From: Gentiana macrophylla
Taxonomy: Eukaryota; Streptophyta; Magnoliopsida; Gentianales; Gentianaceae
Direction: 5' to 3'
NCBI GenBank assembly: GCA_026214975.1
Contig: CM047810.1
Span: 42,428,113-42,492,112, forward strand
Length of the DNA: 64,000 nt
How positions within the stretch are numbered: the first letter of the stretch is position 1; each line of letters opens with the position of its first letter. A program made the position numbers and the translations under genes. A model generated the notes under the pieces. The model searched no databases. It was not told where the DNA came from and worked only from the letters and a program-made list of their open reading frames with translations. This document shows, in pieces, positions 56,501 through 64,000 of the stretch.

Positions 56501-57184
56501 TAAGCTCATCTTTGGATCCAAAGAATAATTTCAAATCATTCAACATTGAGAATATATGCACCCTTGCTGAAAAGTTTTATCCCAATGACTTCGCTAGTCA
56601 AGATATGCATTTAGTAAAATTGCAATTGGCACATTATGGCCACGGTGTCATCCAAGATCCAAGGTTTCAAGGATTGTCAACCCTTTCAGATTTGTGTCAG
56701 AAATTAGTTGAGACGAATAAATCTCAGATATACTTTTTGATTGAGAGGTTGATTCGTCTTATTTTAACTCTTCCGGTCTTAACGGCAACCACAGAGAGGG
56801 CATTTTCAGCTATGAATTATGTTAAATCCGTCCTCCGTAATAAAATGGATGAAGACTTCCTTGCGGATTCCATGACAGTTTATATTGAAAGAGAATTCGC
56901 TCAAGCTGTCGATGTTGATTCCGTTATTGATGAATTTTATTTTCAGAAGCCTCGTAGAGTGCAACTGAAATGATGTAGGATATTTAGTACCTAGCCATGT
57001 TGGCATTTTTTTAATATACCGTTACCGCTTGTATAAAATGAATGTATTTTGGGTGTGCCCTTTAAGGGACTAAAATGATTTTTCTCTTGAATCGTACACT
57101 TTGAAAAAAAATTGCGCTATAGTAGAACGTCATGAAAATTTTGATTCTAGCCCACCCGAAAAAAAAATCCTGGTTCCGTCCCTG
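53581..57184 (+). mobile_element. hAT-family DNA transposon (3.6 kb)
   Basis: Terminal inverted repeats CAGGGACGGAAC and GGTTCCGTCCCTG lie at the ends. They are flanked by an 8-bp TSD (acgtgtaa at 53573-53580, acgtgtag at 57185-57192). The empty site is seen in the other LTR (ACGTGTAATGTT). The internal gene is a ZMYM1-like hAT transposase. Confidence 0.93.
54510..56973 (+). pseudogene. hAT transposase, TTF zinc finger / ZMYM1-like
   Basis: The transposase would bind the element ends and excise it in the nucleus. The start MAHQKRKKEKTLFSFFQKSH has a basic N-terminus. The TTF-type zinc-finger region is WLEYSPSKNAAFCFPCFIF with conserved Cys pair. The DUF4371-like catalytic region follows (KFCCLVDESKDSSNKEQMAI, LRGQGYDGASNMRGAWNGLQ, YYIHCFAHRLQLALVGA). 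The hAT C-terminal dimerisation region reads LPVLTATTERAFSAMNYVKS and RNKMDEDFLADSMTVYIERE. Frameshifts lie near 54700 and 55980, with in-frame stops at 55142-55144 and about 55196. All domains are present in normal order, so the decay is recent, but no full-length protein is made from this copy. Confidence 0.9.
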
Positions 57185-57275
57185 ACGTGTAGTGTTATTT
57201 ATTTAATATTATGCGTGCCGAACGTTTCGATTTCCGGATCAGGACTCGGTGTCCTGGAACGGGGCGTACACCGTT

Positions 57276-58929
57276 ACATTGTCTTTCACCATGAATAAAC
57301 GCGTCATATTCTCGGAGTTAAATGAATCCCACCTTATCATTTAGCCGATTGGTATTTTCCGTTATAGCAGAAGAAATATAATAAGGGAAGAACTTGCGAA
57401 CCCATCATGCATGTCCATCCACATTTCACGCTTTTAGTTAGTATTGGTTTGGGAAATAGAATGATGACGAACGAGTAAGATTTTGGTTGAGGTAGCAAAC
57501 TATTGGGTATTAAAATAATGACATAATTGGCGTAAAGGAGAATTGGGCATTGTTTTGTACTAAAAGATGTATGACAAATAATTTTGGAAAAGGCCAGACC
57601 GAACACATGGACTCCCTAAGGATTTGGAACTAGAGAATTGGTCGAGGTATATAACAGAACATCAATCAGGTGAGTTTTTTATTTTGATATAAAGCCAAAA
57701 ATGTGTTTTATATTATTTTCAAGTATTTTATGTATATCGAATGAACTTTTAAACTCGGAAGTAATTTTCGAATGATGTTTCTAAAAAATAAATAATTCGA
57801 TTTGATTTGAAATATCGAATCAACTTTTAAACTCGGAAGTCATTTTCAAATGATTTCTTTAAAATTAATAAACGACTTGATTTGAGCTAGTGCACATTTT
57901 TATAAATAAATAAAACTAATATATGGAATTGATGGATAATACTTGCTCGCTCGCTCGCTCGTGGTACGAAAGTGTCAAAGCTCTAGTGACTAGGGGGATT
58001 AGAGTTACTGCTCTAGAAGAACGGCGAGTCACCGGTCTCGGGGCCTCTTGATTCGAAATCTTTCCGACATCAGCTATAGTGCTCGCGCGTAAGAGTGGGG
58101 ACGATACATTTTTCCCCAAAGATTCATGCTACACCGGGAAAGCAAAGGCTGACGGTTGGTGCGTGGGTCCTAGGGCATGGATAGGGTTGGCTAGAGCCGT
58201 GTAGGAGGTTTGCACGGTAAAGGTTGATTCTTTTCCCTGACAATCGGCCGGAGTTTTTAGGCATGGCTAGCTCTCGTGGAGTGCGGTTGAAATCCATATG
58301 GCAAAACGGTGTTAGGGCGGTACTTGACTCATCAAGCTCGGCCAAAGCTGGTGCTTGAAAATAAAACTTGACATGATTTCTTAAATCTCGTGCATTTCAA
58401 TATTAAAAATTGTACTTTTCATTTGTTCTATCAGTTAATAAAAGATTTCCGCGGTAATTTCTAAAAATTGATCAAGATATTTTATTTATATATATATATA
58501 TACTATAACACTTGCACACGTGGCTCATACCAGCCTTTTGATGACGCCTCGTTTTATTTGTCTATTTTTTTTTCTTGTATATTATAAATACAGGTTAATG
58601 ATCACGGGGAATGAAGAGTATATGCGTTGATATTGATCGAGTTCCGAGGAAAAAGAAATTATTGTTTTGGATGGTACCTCGATTTATTTTTAAAGAGTTA
58701 TTGTAATTTTATGTGTTGAAATCTTTTAATGGAATTAATTAGTGATTTATGTAAAATTGATTTGTGGTAATATTGTAATCAAGTTTTTTATTGAAGTGTT
58801 GACAAATCATTGGTGGATTTAGTAAATTTTTGGGATTTCTAGTATTGTTATTGAAGTCGCGACGAGAGTTTCACAACCCCTCCTAGAATGACCCTAGTGG
58901 ACCTAAGGGGTCGGGAGTAGGGTATTACA
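57276..58929 (+). other. Right part of insertion X; no gene
   Basis: Non-coding sequence that continues the left part at 44203 once the Tekay element is removed. It includes a tandem duplication of about 77 bp (57732-57885, each unit with CTTTTAAACTCGGAAGT) and a GCTC microrepeat at 57946-57960. A TATA-like (TA)n lies at 58488-58502. Short frames have no recognisable motif. Confidence 0.45.
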
Positions 58930-58934
58930 TCAAG

Positions 58935-59578
58935 ACTATGTCCTAATTAACACTTCACTAATAGTCTTTCAGGTTAATTTACGATATACGAATATTAGAT
59001 TGACCAGACCTAATTAATCATTTTAAGTAATCATGTCAATCAACATAGCTGACGCTGAATCTCAAGATTAGGGGGACCTAAATATTTCCGTGATTAATAG
59101 GTATAGACCGCCGATTAATCGGGGGCGTCAGTTCCTATTATGGAATCTACATTGCTTCGTGCTGATTAATTCAAGTAAATTGTGGGGTTGTTATGCATGC
59201 ATATTAACTATAACACAAAAATACATGTAGATCTACCATAATAAAGACATAAGGGAATGGTCAAAGCTTCATACTTTTGGTTACGAAGATCTAGCTTGAT
59301 CTACTAAAGCTAGAGACGGCATAGAGGTAAGGAAACCAGAAAATAAATCACAAAAAAGTTAAGGAAACTTTATTTCATCAAAATCTATCAATGTTTATGT
59401 GAAATTATGAAGGCATATGATAGAATAATATTACAATCAGTATATGTGGCATTTTATAGATGTTATAGTCGACTTAAGACTCAATAAAACCCTAACCGAC
59501 CTAGTAGATGTGGAAGACTTCGGATTTTTGTCTTCCAAGGCCTCGATTAATCAGGCCTGGCTCACAATTAATCGGGCA
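58935..59578 (-). repeat. E3 5' LTR, distal segment with motif pairs and TATA box
   Basis: It continues 40152 after removal of X. On the minus strand GATTAATC-type pairs lie at 59545-59576 and 59092-59125. TCTATAAAAT (59451-59460) is a good TATA box 85 bp after the first pair. The right boundary is uncertain; TGCCCGATTAATTG at 59578 (minus strand) is preceded by a purine run (AGAAAAAAGAGAGAAAAAC) that could be a polypurine tract. Confidence 0.5.
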
Positions 59579-59775
59579 AGTTTTTCTCTCTTTTTTCTGG
59601 CAGATATCTTCTTGGACTTTCTCTTTTTCGCCCAATGCCATCTCTTTGGTTCAGATCCACCCCTAGCTGCTCCAGATTTCGGTACATCCTGAAAAGTGCA
59701 CAAAAGAAGACAAAACAGTACCAAATTTACGGGATAATAACACAGATGCAGAATCGTAACCCTAGGAACATGCAC
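59551..59775 (-). other. Short basic ORF next to the E3 LTR, unassigned
   Basis: The minus-strand frame after a splice-acceptor-like GCACTTTTCAG (near 59690) reads DVPKSGAARGGSEPKRWHWA and KKRKSKKISARKKREKLARL. This is a strongly basic stretch like a nuclear localisation signal. It runs into the GATTAATC motif region and stops there. It may be the last exon of a sequence lying to the right, now cut off by the Copia at 59867. No family recognised. Confidence 0.25.
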
Positions 59776-59866
59776 TTAGTATTTAACACACATTCCTCAC
59801 AATAATAAGACTATCTATCTTCTCTTGAGCATAATTCAGGGTACATAAACATTTAATTAATGGTAG

Positions 59867-60312
59867 TGTTTACAGCATTATCAGTGATGGTCAGCTGAGA
59901 AGTCTATCCAAGTCTGTGAAAGTCAGCTGGGAAGTCTGCAGAGCTTCTTCTTGTGTCAGCAGCCTGCAGAGGGTCTGCTGAGGTTTTGGGTGCAGCTGAG
60001 TTCTACATCTATGCAATGATCAGCGGAGTTAGGGTCAGTAGAGGGACACAACATCAGGGGCATTTATGGCGGTTAGGGTTTAAGGATCTGTGCCTATAAA
60101 TACCAACTGTACTAATCATTGTAAAGTGTGTAATTTGTTTGAAAATTAGAGCATAATAAAATATCTCTTTTCTATCCATAGTCGGTACAATGCCGGAAAC
60201 CACGTTAAATCCTGTGTTCTCCTAGTTTCTGTTAATTTTGTTGATTATTACTATTAGATTGCTTCTATTAAATTATATATCTTGCATCTGGATTCCTTAT
60301 CCTATTATAACA
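59867..60312 (+). repeat. 5' LTR of the right-hand Copia (446 bp)
   Basis: Placed by TGTT...AACA ends and the primer site three bases downstream. TATA box CCTATAAATACC lies at 60093-60104. Three CAGCTG-centred repeats (GTCAGCTGAGAAGTCT at about 59890, GTCAGCTGGGAAGTCT at about 59930, GCAGCTGAG at about 59991) lie upstream of it. Confidence 0.75.
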
Positions 60313-60428
60313 AACTGGTATCATAGCATAGGTTCTAGGAATCATCTGTACGGACAAATTTTATCTTCACCAAGACCCTCACCGGTGCTAGGCTTCCGTG
60401 ATAAAAGCTATGTTCTTTGGCAAGAAAG

Positions 60429-61320
60429 ATGTCTACAGTTAACGTAAAAATTCATAAATTTACAGGTAGAAATAGTTTTAGTCTATGGAAAATCATGATG
60501 CGGGCCTTGTTAAAACAACATGGGTTATGGACTTCTTTATCTTGTAAAGGAGATGACAGTTCAGTAGATTATGCCAGTCTGGAAGAGAAAGCACATTCAG
60601 CCATCATGTTGTTCTTATCTGATGATATTATCACTGAAGTTGCTGAGATAGACACAGCTGTCAAGTTGTGGGCAAAGCTTGAAAGCCTGTATATGACAAA
60701 GTAATTGACCAACAAGTTGCTACTGAAGTAGAGACTGTTTAATCTGAGGATGCATGAAGGAGGTCAGCTGGGGGAACATCTTAATCAGCTGAACACAATA
60801 TTACTTGATCACAGGAATATTGATGTAAAAATTGAAGATGTAGATGCAGCCCTAATTCTATTTATGTCATTACCAAGTTCATATGAAAATTTTGTGCAAT
60901 ACTTCATAGTTGGGAAGCATACGGTGGCTTTAAAGGATGTAAGTGCAGCCTTCCATGCCAGGGAGCTGAGACACAAGGTAGCAGGCAGTGACAGTCAGGC
61001 TGCTGGACTAGTAGTCAGCAGAAGCAGTGGAAAAGGGCATGGATAGAAGAAAATATCCAAAAAGGGTAGTTCCAAAGGTCCTAAGTCCACAGATGTCTGT
61101 AATTATTGTAAGGGGCAAGGGCATTGGAAGTCCAATTGTCTAAAGAAGAAAAGGCAGTAGGAGAGAAATTCTGGCACAGCAGTTGTGGCTGTTGAGCATT
61201 CTGATGAGGATCCGGTTGTAGTGGCTGGGGATTCAACACATCATGCTGATGTTTGGATCTTAGACTCTGGAGAATCCTATCATATTTGTCCACACACAGA
61301 ATGGTTTTCTACTTATGAGC
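60429..61320 (+). pseudogene. Copia gag and protease start (degenerate)
   Basis: The start MSTVNVKIHKFTGRNSFSLW is typical of Copia gag (FDGSNFSLWKxxM). KHGLW-like and AHSAIMLFLSDDIITEVAEI blocks follow. Stops or a frameshift at about 60702-60745 precede MHEGGQLGEHLNQLNTILLD and ILFMSLPSSYENFVQYFI (UBN2/gag domain). The CCHC knuckle CNYCKGQGHWKSNC lies at about 61098-61139. The protease box reads VWILDSGESYHIC with DSGE in place of the usual DSGA or DSGC. Several further stops follow. Confidence 0.8.
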
Positions 61321-62103
61321 AGATAGGTGGTGGTCATATTTCTATGGCACACATCAAGGTCTAAAAGATAGTGGGAATTGGCTAAGTTTAGTTGAGGACA
61401 GTGGATGGTAGATTTTGCACATCGAAAGATGTAAGACATGTACCATAGATGACCAAGAATTAGGTATCTCTTAGTCTACTAGATAGCAAGGGGTTTAATT
61501 TCAAAGGAAAAGGTGGAGAGCTGAATGTCTACAAAGATTCAGCTATGGTCCTCGAAGGTATTAAGAAGGGAAGCTTATATATATTACAAAGCTCTACTGT
61601 ATCTGGCTCTGCTGTTCTGGCATCCTCAGCAGTTCATCCGTCATAGCAGACTCAGTTGTGGCACATGAGACTAGGTCACATGGGTGAAAGAGGAATGCAA
61701 GTATTTTCTTCAGCAGGTTTTCTTGGGGATACACGGTCAAAACACTAGACTTTTGTGAGCACTATGTATTTGGGAAGCTACATAAAAGCAAGTTCTCGGC
61801 AGCAAACACAGTACAAAGGCATCACTTGATTATATCCATTCCGATTGCTAGGGTCTATCAAAGGTGGAATCATTGGGTGGTCACAGATATTTTGTGTCAT
61901 TCATAGATGACTATTAAAGAACGACTTAGGTGGTAATGATGAAACACAAAAGTGAGGCATTCAACAGTTTCAAGTAGTGGAAGGCTCTAGTGGAAAATCA
62001 TACAGGAAAGAAAATCAAAAGGCTCAGAACAGATAATGGTTAGAGTTTGATATATAATGTAAGGATGAGGGTATTGCCAGACATCATACTGTCAGGAATA
62101 CAC
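61321..62103 (+). pseudogene. Copia integrase region remnant
   Basis: Scattered across frames are DVRHVP, LLDSKGFNFKGKGGELNVYK, SLYILQSSTVSGSAVLA, and LWHMRLGHMGERGMQVFSSA. The last is the GAG-pre-integrase HxxxGH block of Copia pol. Integrase core pieces follow with many stops. E1' cuts the gene at 62104. This is clearly older or more decayed than Copia1. Confidence 0.65.
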
Positions 62104-63630
62104 TGTTAAGGGCTAAATTATAGTGATTTTTACATATATTTTCTATATCAATTTCCCCTACATTCGTATGATTTTCATAGATTTCGAGCTTTATATTGAA
62201 GTATTGAGTAAATGATGTTTTTAATAGTTAAATTGCAAAACGCAACGAATTATGTGCTTAAATTATGATTTTATATTATTTTGGAAATATGTTACACTTT
62301 GGTATGTTTTGATCCATGTGTAGATACTCATTGATGATGGAAAAGATGATCCTAAAGAGCTAATTTGAGATGAGAGGATCAATCAAAGATATGGAAGAAT
62401 AAAAGAGATAAGAAAGAAATCAATGAAGATAAAGATGGAAATATCAAGATTTTCGACGAGTGGATCAAGGCGTCCAAATAAGGCGGACGAGCGTCCAGAT
62501 CAGAACTGGCGTTTGAAAATCTGAACCAGCGTCCAGAATTGTAATTCACATTCAGAGAGTTCAGACGCTGTCCAAACGAGCGTCCAGTCTCCGTCCAGGC
62601 ATCCTGGACGGGCGTCCACATATTCAGACGGGCGTCCACCGCCGTTTTTGCTGAAACCGACTTAGGTTACTGTAGCAACCGCCTCAGTTTTCTATTTAAA
62701 GCACAGCAGCCCCAAACCCTAATTGATTCCGAATTTCATACACATCAAACACAAGAGAGCAGCCGCATCTTGAGATTTGAAGGCCGGTCACCCGAGCCTT
62801 GTGCTCGGGTGAACCGAGGTTAGATTAGGAGTAGTTTAGATGCTTTTCGTTTTAGTTCTTGGATCCTTCAATGTATGAGACTATGTGAGTTCTTCTTGAT
62901 TTATTCAATTCAGTTTTTCTTCATGAGTTTAGTTCTTTTTGTATTTTTCTATGTGGTTTGTATGGCTACGTGAATAAATTGAGGAATTAGTTCAGGATAG
63001 ATGTTTATAATACGGAAGTTGCATAAACGTTAGATCACCATAGAAAGATAGGGTTTTTAATCGTTAATGATGACAAGTTAATCGATTAATCATCTAGGTT
63101 GTTAGATTCTAAAATACGAGTTAACTGAATCTACACCGAGTGTTGTATGGAAATCAGTTTCAACTTACGAGAGAGTAGAGATTGATAAATTGGATTTACT
63201 AAGGAATTAGGAATCCGTAGTTTGAGAATAAATTCACTAAGGAATTAGGGGTTTATGTCTCGTGAAAAGGTGAAATCACAAATCGAATTAGAATCATGAG
63301 ATTAACTAGGATTGAGATCACATAGGTTTGTATATTGGTTGTTTGATCCCATGTCTTTAGTTTAGATTGTTTTTTATGTTTCTTAGGTTAGATTTATCTT
63401 GATTGTTCTTTTGTTTATTTTATTTGTTCTTTCGTTTATTCGTTCTTTGAGTAACAATTGGTAGGATTAGTGAAATTAGATTCAACATCCAAATTCCCTG
63501 TGGATCGACCCTGTACTTACCCTACTATGCTATCAACTACCCGATATTTGGTCGGTTAGGAGTTAGTTTGCATGTTAAGTATAGGTTTATAAATTTTCTT
63601 TTGTTTTTATGATGCAAAATCCTCCCAACA
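62104..63630 (+). repeat. 5' LTR of E1' (1527 bp)
   Basis: It shares its start (TGTTAAGGG), its motif array with TATA box and its final AAAATCC..CA with 21269-22822, and is diverged elsewhere. It contains no ORF of note. Confidence 0.88.
62465..62700 (+). promoter_or_regulatory. LTR promoter of E1': GGACGnGCGTCC motif array and TATA box
   Basis: Full copies lie at 62485-62496, 62575-62586 (AACGAGCGTCCA type), 62606-62617 and 62626-62637. Half-sites GGCGTCCA, CAGCGTCCAG and CCGTCCAGG lie between 62469 and 62599. TATTTAAA (62693-62700) follows 55 bases after the last copy. Confidence 0.6.
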
Positions 63631-63634
63631 AAAG

Positions 63635-63652
63635 TGGCGCCGTTGCCGGGGA
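63635..63652 (+). other. Primer-binding site of E1' (tRNA-Asp-like)
   Basis: TGGCGCCGTTGCCGGGGA lies four bases after the LTR and is identical to the E2 site. Confidence 0.92.
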
Positions 63653-64000
63653 ATCGGTGTTTTGTTGAATCTTCTTTCGTTAATTTTTCTATTTTGTTAC
63701 GTTTTATTTGTTTTTATTTTATTTCAATAAAAGTAGCGTTTAACAAATCGAGAGTTTTATTTTTGCCATGTTTCGATGACCGTTGGGTTAAGAATGTGCA
63801 AAAAGTTTTTACTCGATTCGTGAAACGTGAAGTATAATCTAATCTTAACCTTGTGTGATCTGTGCTAAAATTTATATCTGCGTTGTTGTATGTGTGTGAT
63901 GATGATTAGTTTAGGGTTTCTTTGTTTTTTTTTTTTTTTTTTTTTTTATGCTTACATTGCAAAGTCGTTGTTTGGATGAGCGTTCGTAAGTGAACACCCG
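63653..64000 (+). other. Leader of E1', no gene visible
   Basis: T-rich untranslated start of the element with a T-run at about 63928-63947. gag would lie beyond the window edge. Confidence 0.5.

Larger units (their letters stand above)
44204..57270 (+). mobile_element. Ty3/Gypsy chromovirus of Tekay/Del type, with a hAT insertion in its 3' LTR
   Basis: The LTRs are 44204-46368 and 51493-57270. The latter is 2166 bp without the hAT and its TSD, against 2165 bp for the former. TSD ccgtt lies at 44199-44203 and 57271-57275. Initiator-Met primer site, gag, protease, RT, RNase H, integrase and a chromodomain remnant lie in between, followed by a polypurine tract. A sampled stretch of the LTRs differs at about four sites per hundred, so it is fairly young, yet its pol is badly broken. 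Confidence 0.93.
51493..57270 (+). repeat. 3' LTR of the Tekay element, interrupted by a hAT
   Basis: LTR sequence runs 51493-53580, is broken by the hAT (53581-57184), then continues 57193-57270. It carries the same (TA)n tract (about 51593-51664), AAGGAAGATAATAAGATC repeats, TATA-like box and four ACGCAT palindromes (52385-52491) as the 5' LTR. The final GCGTACA has lost one T relative to GCGTTACA. Confidence 0.92.
40153..58929. mobile_element. Insertion X: probable solo LTR carrying nested insertions
   Basis: The outer ends are TGTAACACCCC (40153) and GGGTATTACA (58929), with TSD tcaag. These are typical LTR termini of plant Gypsy elements. No primer site, polypurine tract or coding domain belongs to X. 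After removing the foldback and the Tekay element about 3.4 kb remain, with a TATA-like box at about 43650. I therefore call it a solo LTR, though a strongly deleted element is possible. Confidence 0.6.
22823..59600 (-). mobile_element. Minus-strand LTR element E3, split by Copia1 and insertion X; left part lost or displaced by E1
   Basis: Pieces on the minus strand are LTR sequence (about 59578 to 58935, continuing 40152 to 39684), a primer site (39660-39677), a leader with an unassigned ORF (39376-39020), a promoter-like region and a transposon-protein ORF (37771-37533, continuing 23749-22856). Removing Copia1 and X restores continuous sequence with single TSDs. No gag-pol was found, so E3 is either deleted or non-autonomous. 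The right end of its LTR is not defined, and its 3' LTR is not in the window because E1 ends at 22822. Confidence 0.55.
59867..62103 (+). mobile_element. Degenerate Ty1/Copia element, cut by E1'
   Basis: A 446-bp LTR (59867-60312, TGTTTACAGC to ATTATAACA), an initiator-Met-like primer site (TGGTATCATAGC, 60316-60327), gag, a zinc knuckle, protease and part of integrase are recognisable. E1' begins at 62104 with TGTTAAGGG, so the rest is beyond the window. Many stops make it inactive. Confidence 0.8.
62104..64000 (+). mobile_element. Athila-like element E1', 5' end only
   Basis: LTR 62104-63630 (TGTTAAGGGC to CCTCCCAACA), a primer site and the start of the leader; the rest is beyond the window. 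The possible TSD is TACAC (62099-62103), but the right end is not visible. It belongs to the same family as E1 by LTR termini, motif array and the stretch TTGCTGAA(A)CCGACTT before the TATA box. Confidence 0.85.

Noticed and set aside
58124..58345. 73-codon minus-strand frame and the neighbouring 57916-58119 frame
   Set aside because: No recognisable domain; within non-coding sequence of insertion X.
59551..59611. Polypurine tract fixing the E3 LTR end at 59578
   Set aside because: The same stretch aligns with 39500-39560 inside the element, so it may be part of a repeated module rather than a boundary; the LTR end is left open.
1..64000. tRNA or rRNA genes
   Set aside because: Only the short primer sites complementary to tRNA 3' ends were seen; no full tRNA cloverleaf or rRNA sequence was recognised.

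Overview
This window looks like a repeat-rich block of a flowering-plant nuclear genome, most likely a eudicot with a large genome. No host gene was recognised. The evidence is Ty3/Gypsy elements of Athila type (tRNA-Asp-like primer sites, 'putative plant transposon protein' ORFs), a Ty3 chromovirus of Tekay/Del type, Ty1/Copia elements, a plant ZMYM1-like hAT transposon, telomere-type CCCTAAA/TTTAGGG degenerate repeats and long (TA)n tracts. All calls rest on reading the sequence; no database search was possible.

The window is a set of nested insertions, most with matching target-site duplications (TSDs). A plus-strand Athila-like element (E1) runs from before base 1 to 22822. E1 is interrupted by a minus-strand Athila-like element (E2, 3611-19222, TSD cctac). 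To the right is an older minus-strand element (E3, about 22823-59600). Its 3' ORF is split by a minus-strand Copia element (Copia1, 23755-37527, TSD cttgg). The Copia1 left LTR is in turn split by a compact LTR-int-LTR-int-LTR tandem element (25309-29437, TSD caatc). The E3 5' LTR is split by insertion X (40153-58929, TSD tcaag), which looks like a solo LTR. X holds a foldback repeat with a head-to-head telomere-like core (about 40590-42835) and a Tekay-type element (44204-57270, TSD ccgtt). The Tekay 3' LTR holds a hAT transposon (53581-57184, 8-bp TSD). The right edge has a decayed Copia (59867-62103) cut by another Athila-like element (E1', from 62104), which leaves the window just after its 5' LTR and primer site.

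The pol genes of E2, Copia1 and Tekay carry stops and frameshifts, and two of them have lost reverse-transcriptase catalytic aspartates. The best-preserved reading frames are two 301-codon ORFs in the tandem mini-element. They have charged coiled-coil-like repeats and no family I recognise.

The most interesting pattern concerns promoters. In three Athila-like families, short family-specific near-palindromes lie just upstream of the LTR TATA box. The same family-specific motif recurs inside the element, upstream of a second TATA-like box ahead of a 3' ORF of the 'putative plant transposon protein' type. E1 uses GGACGnnCGTCC, E2 uses CCGGCGCGGGCCGG and E3 uses paired GATTAATC motifs. This suggests a second internal transcription unit co-regulated with the LTR by a family-specific DNA-binding factor, possibly the 3' ORF product itself. 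In E1 and E2 the polypurine tract is also duplicated 1.0-1.3 kb upstream of the 3' LTR.
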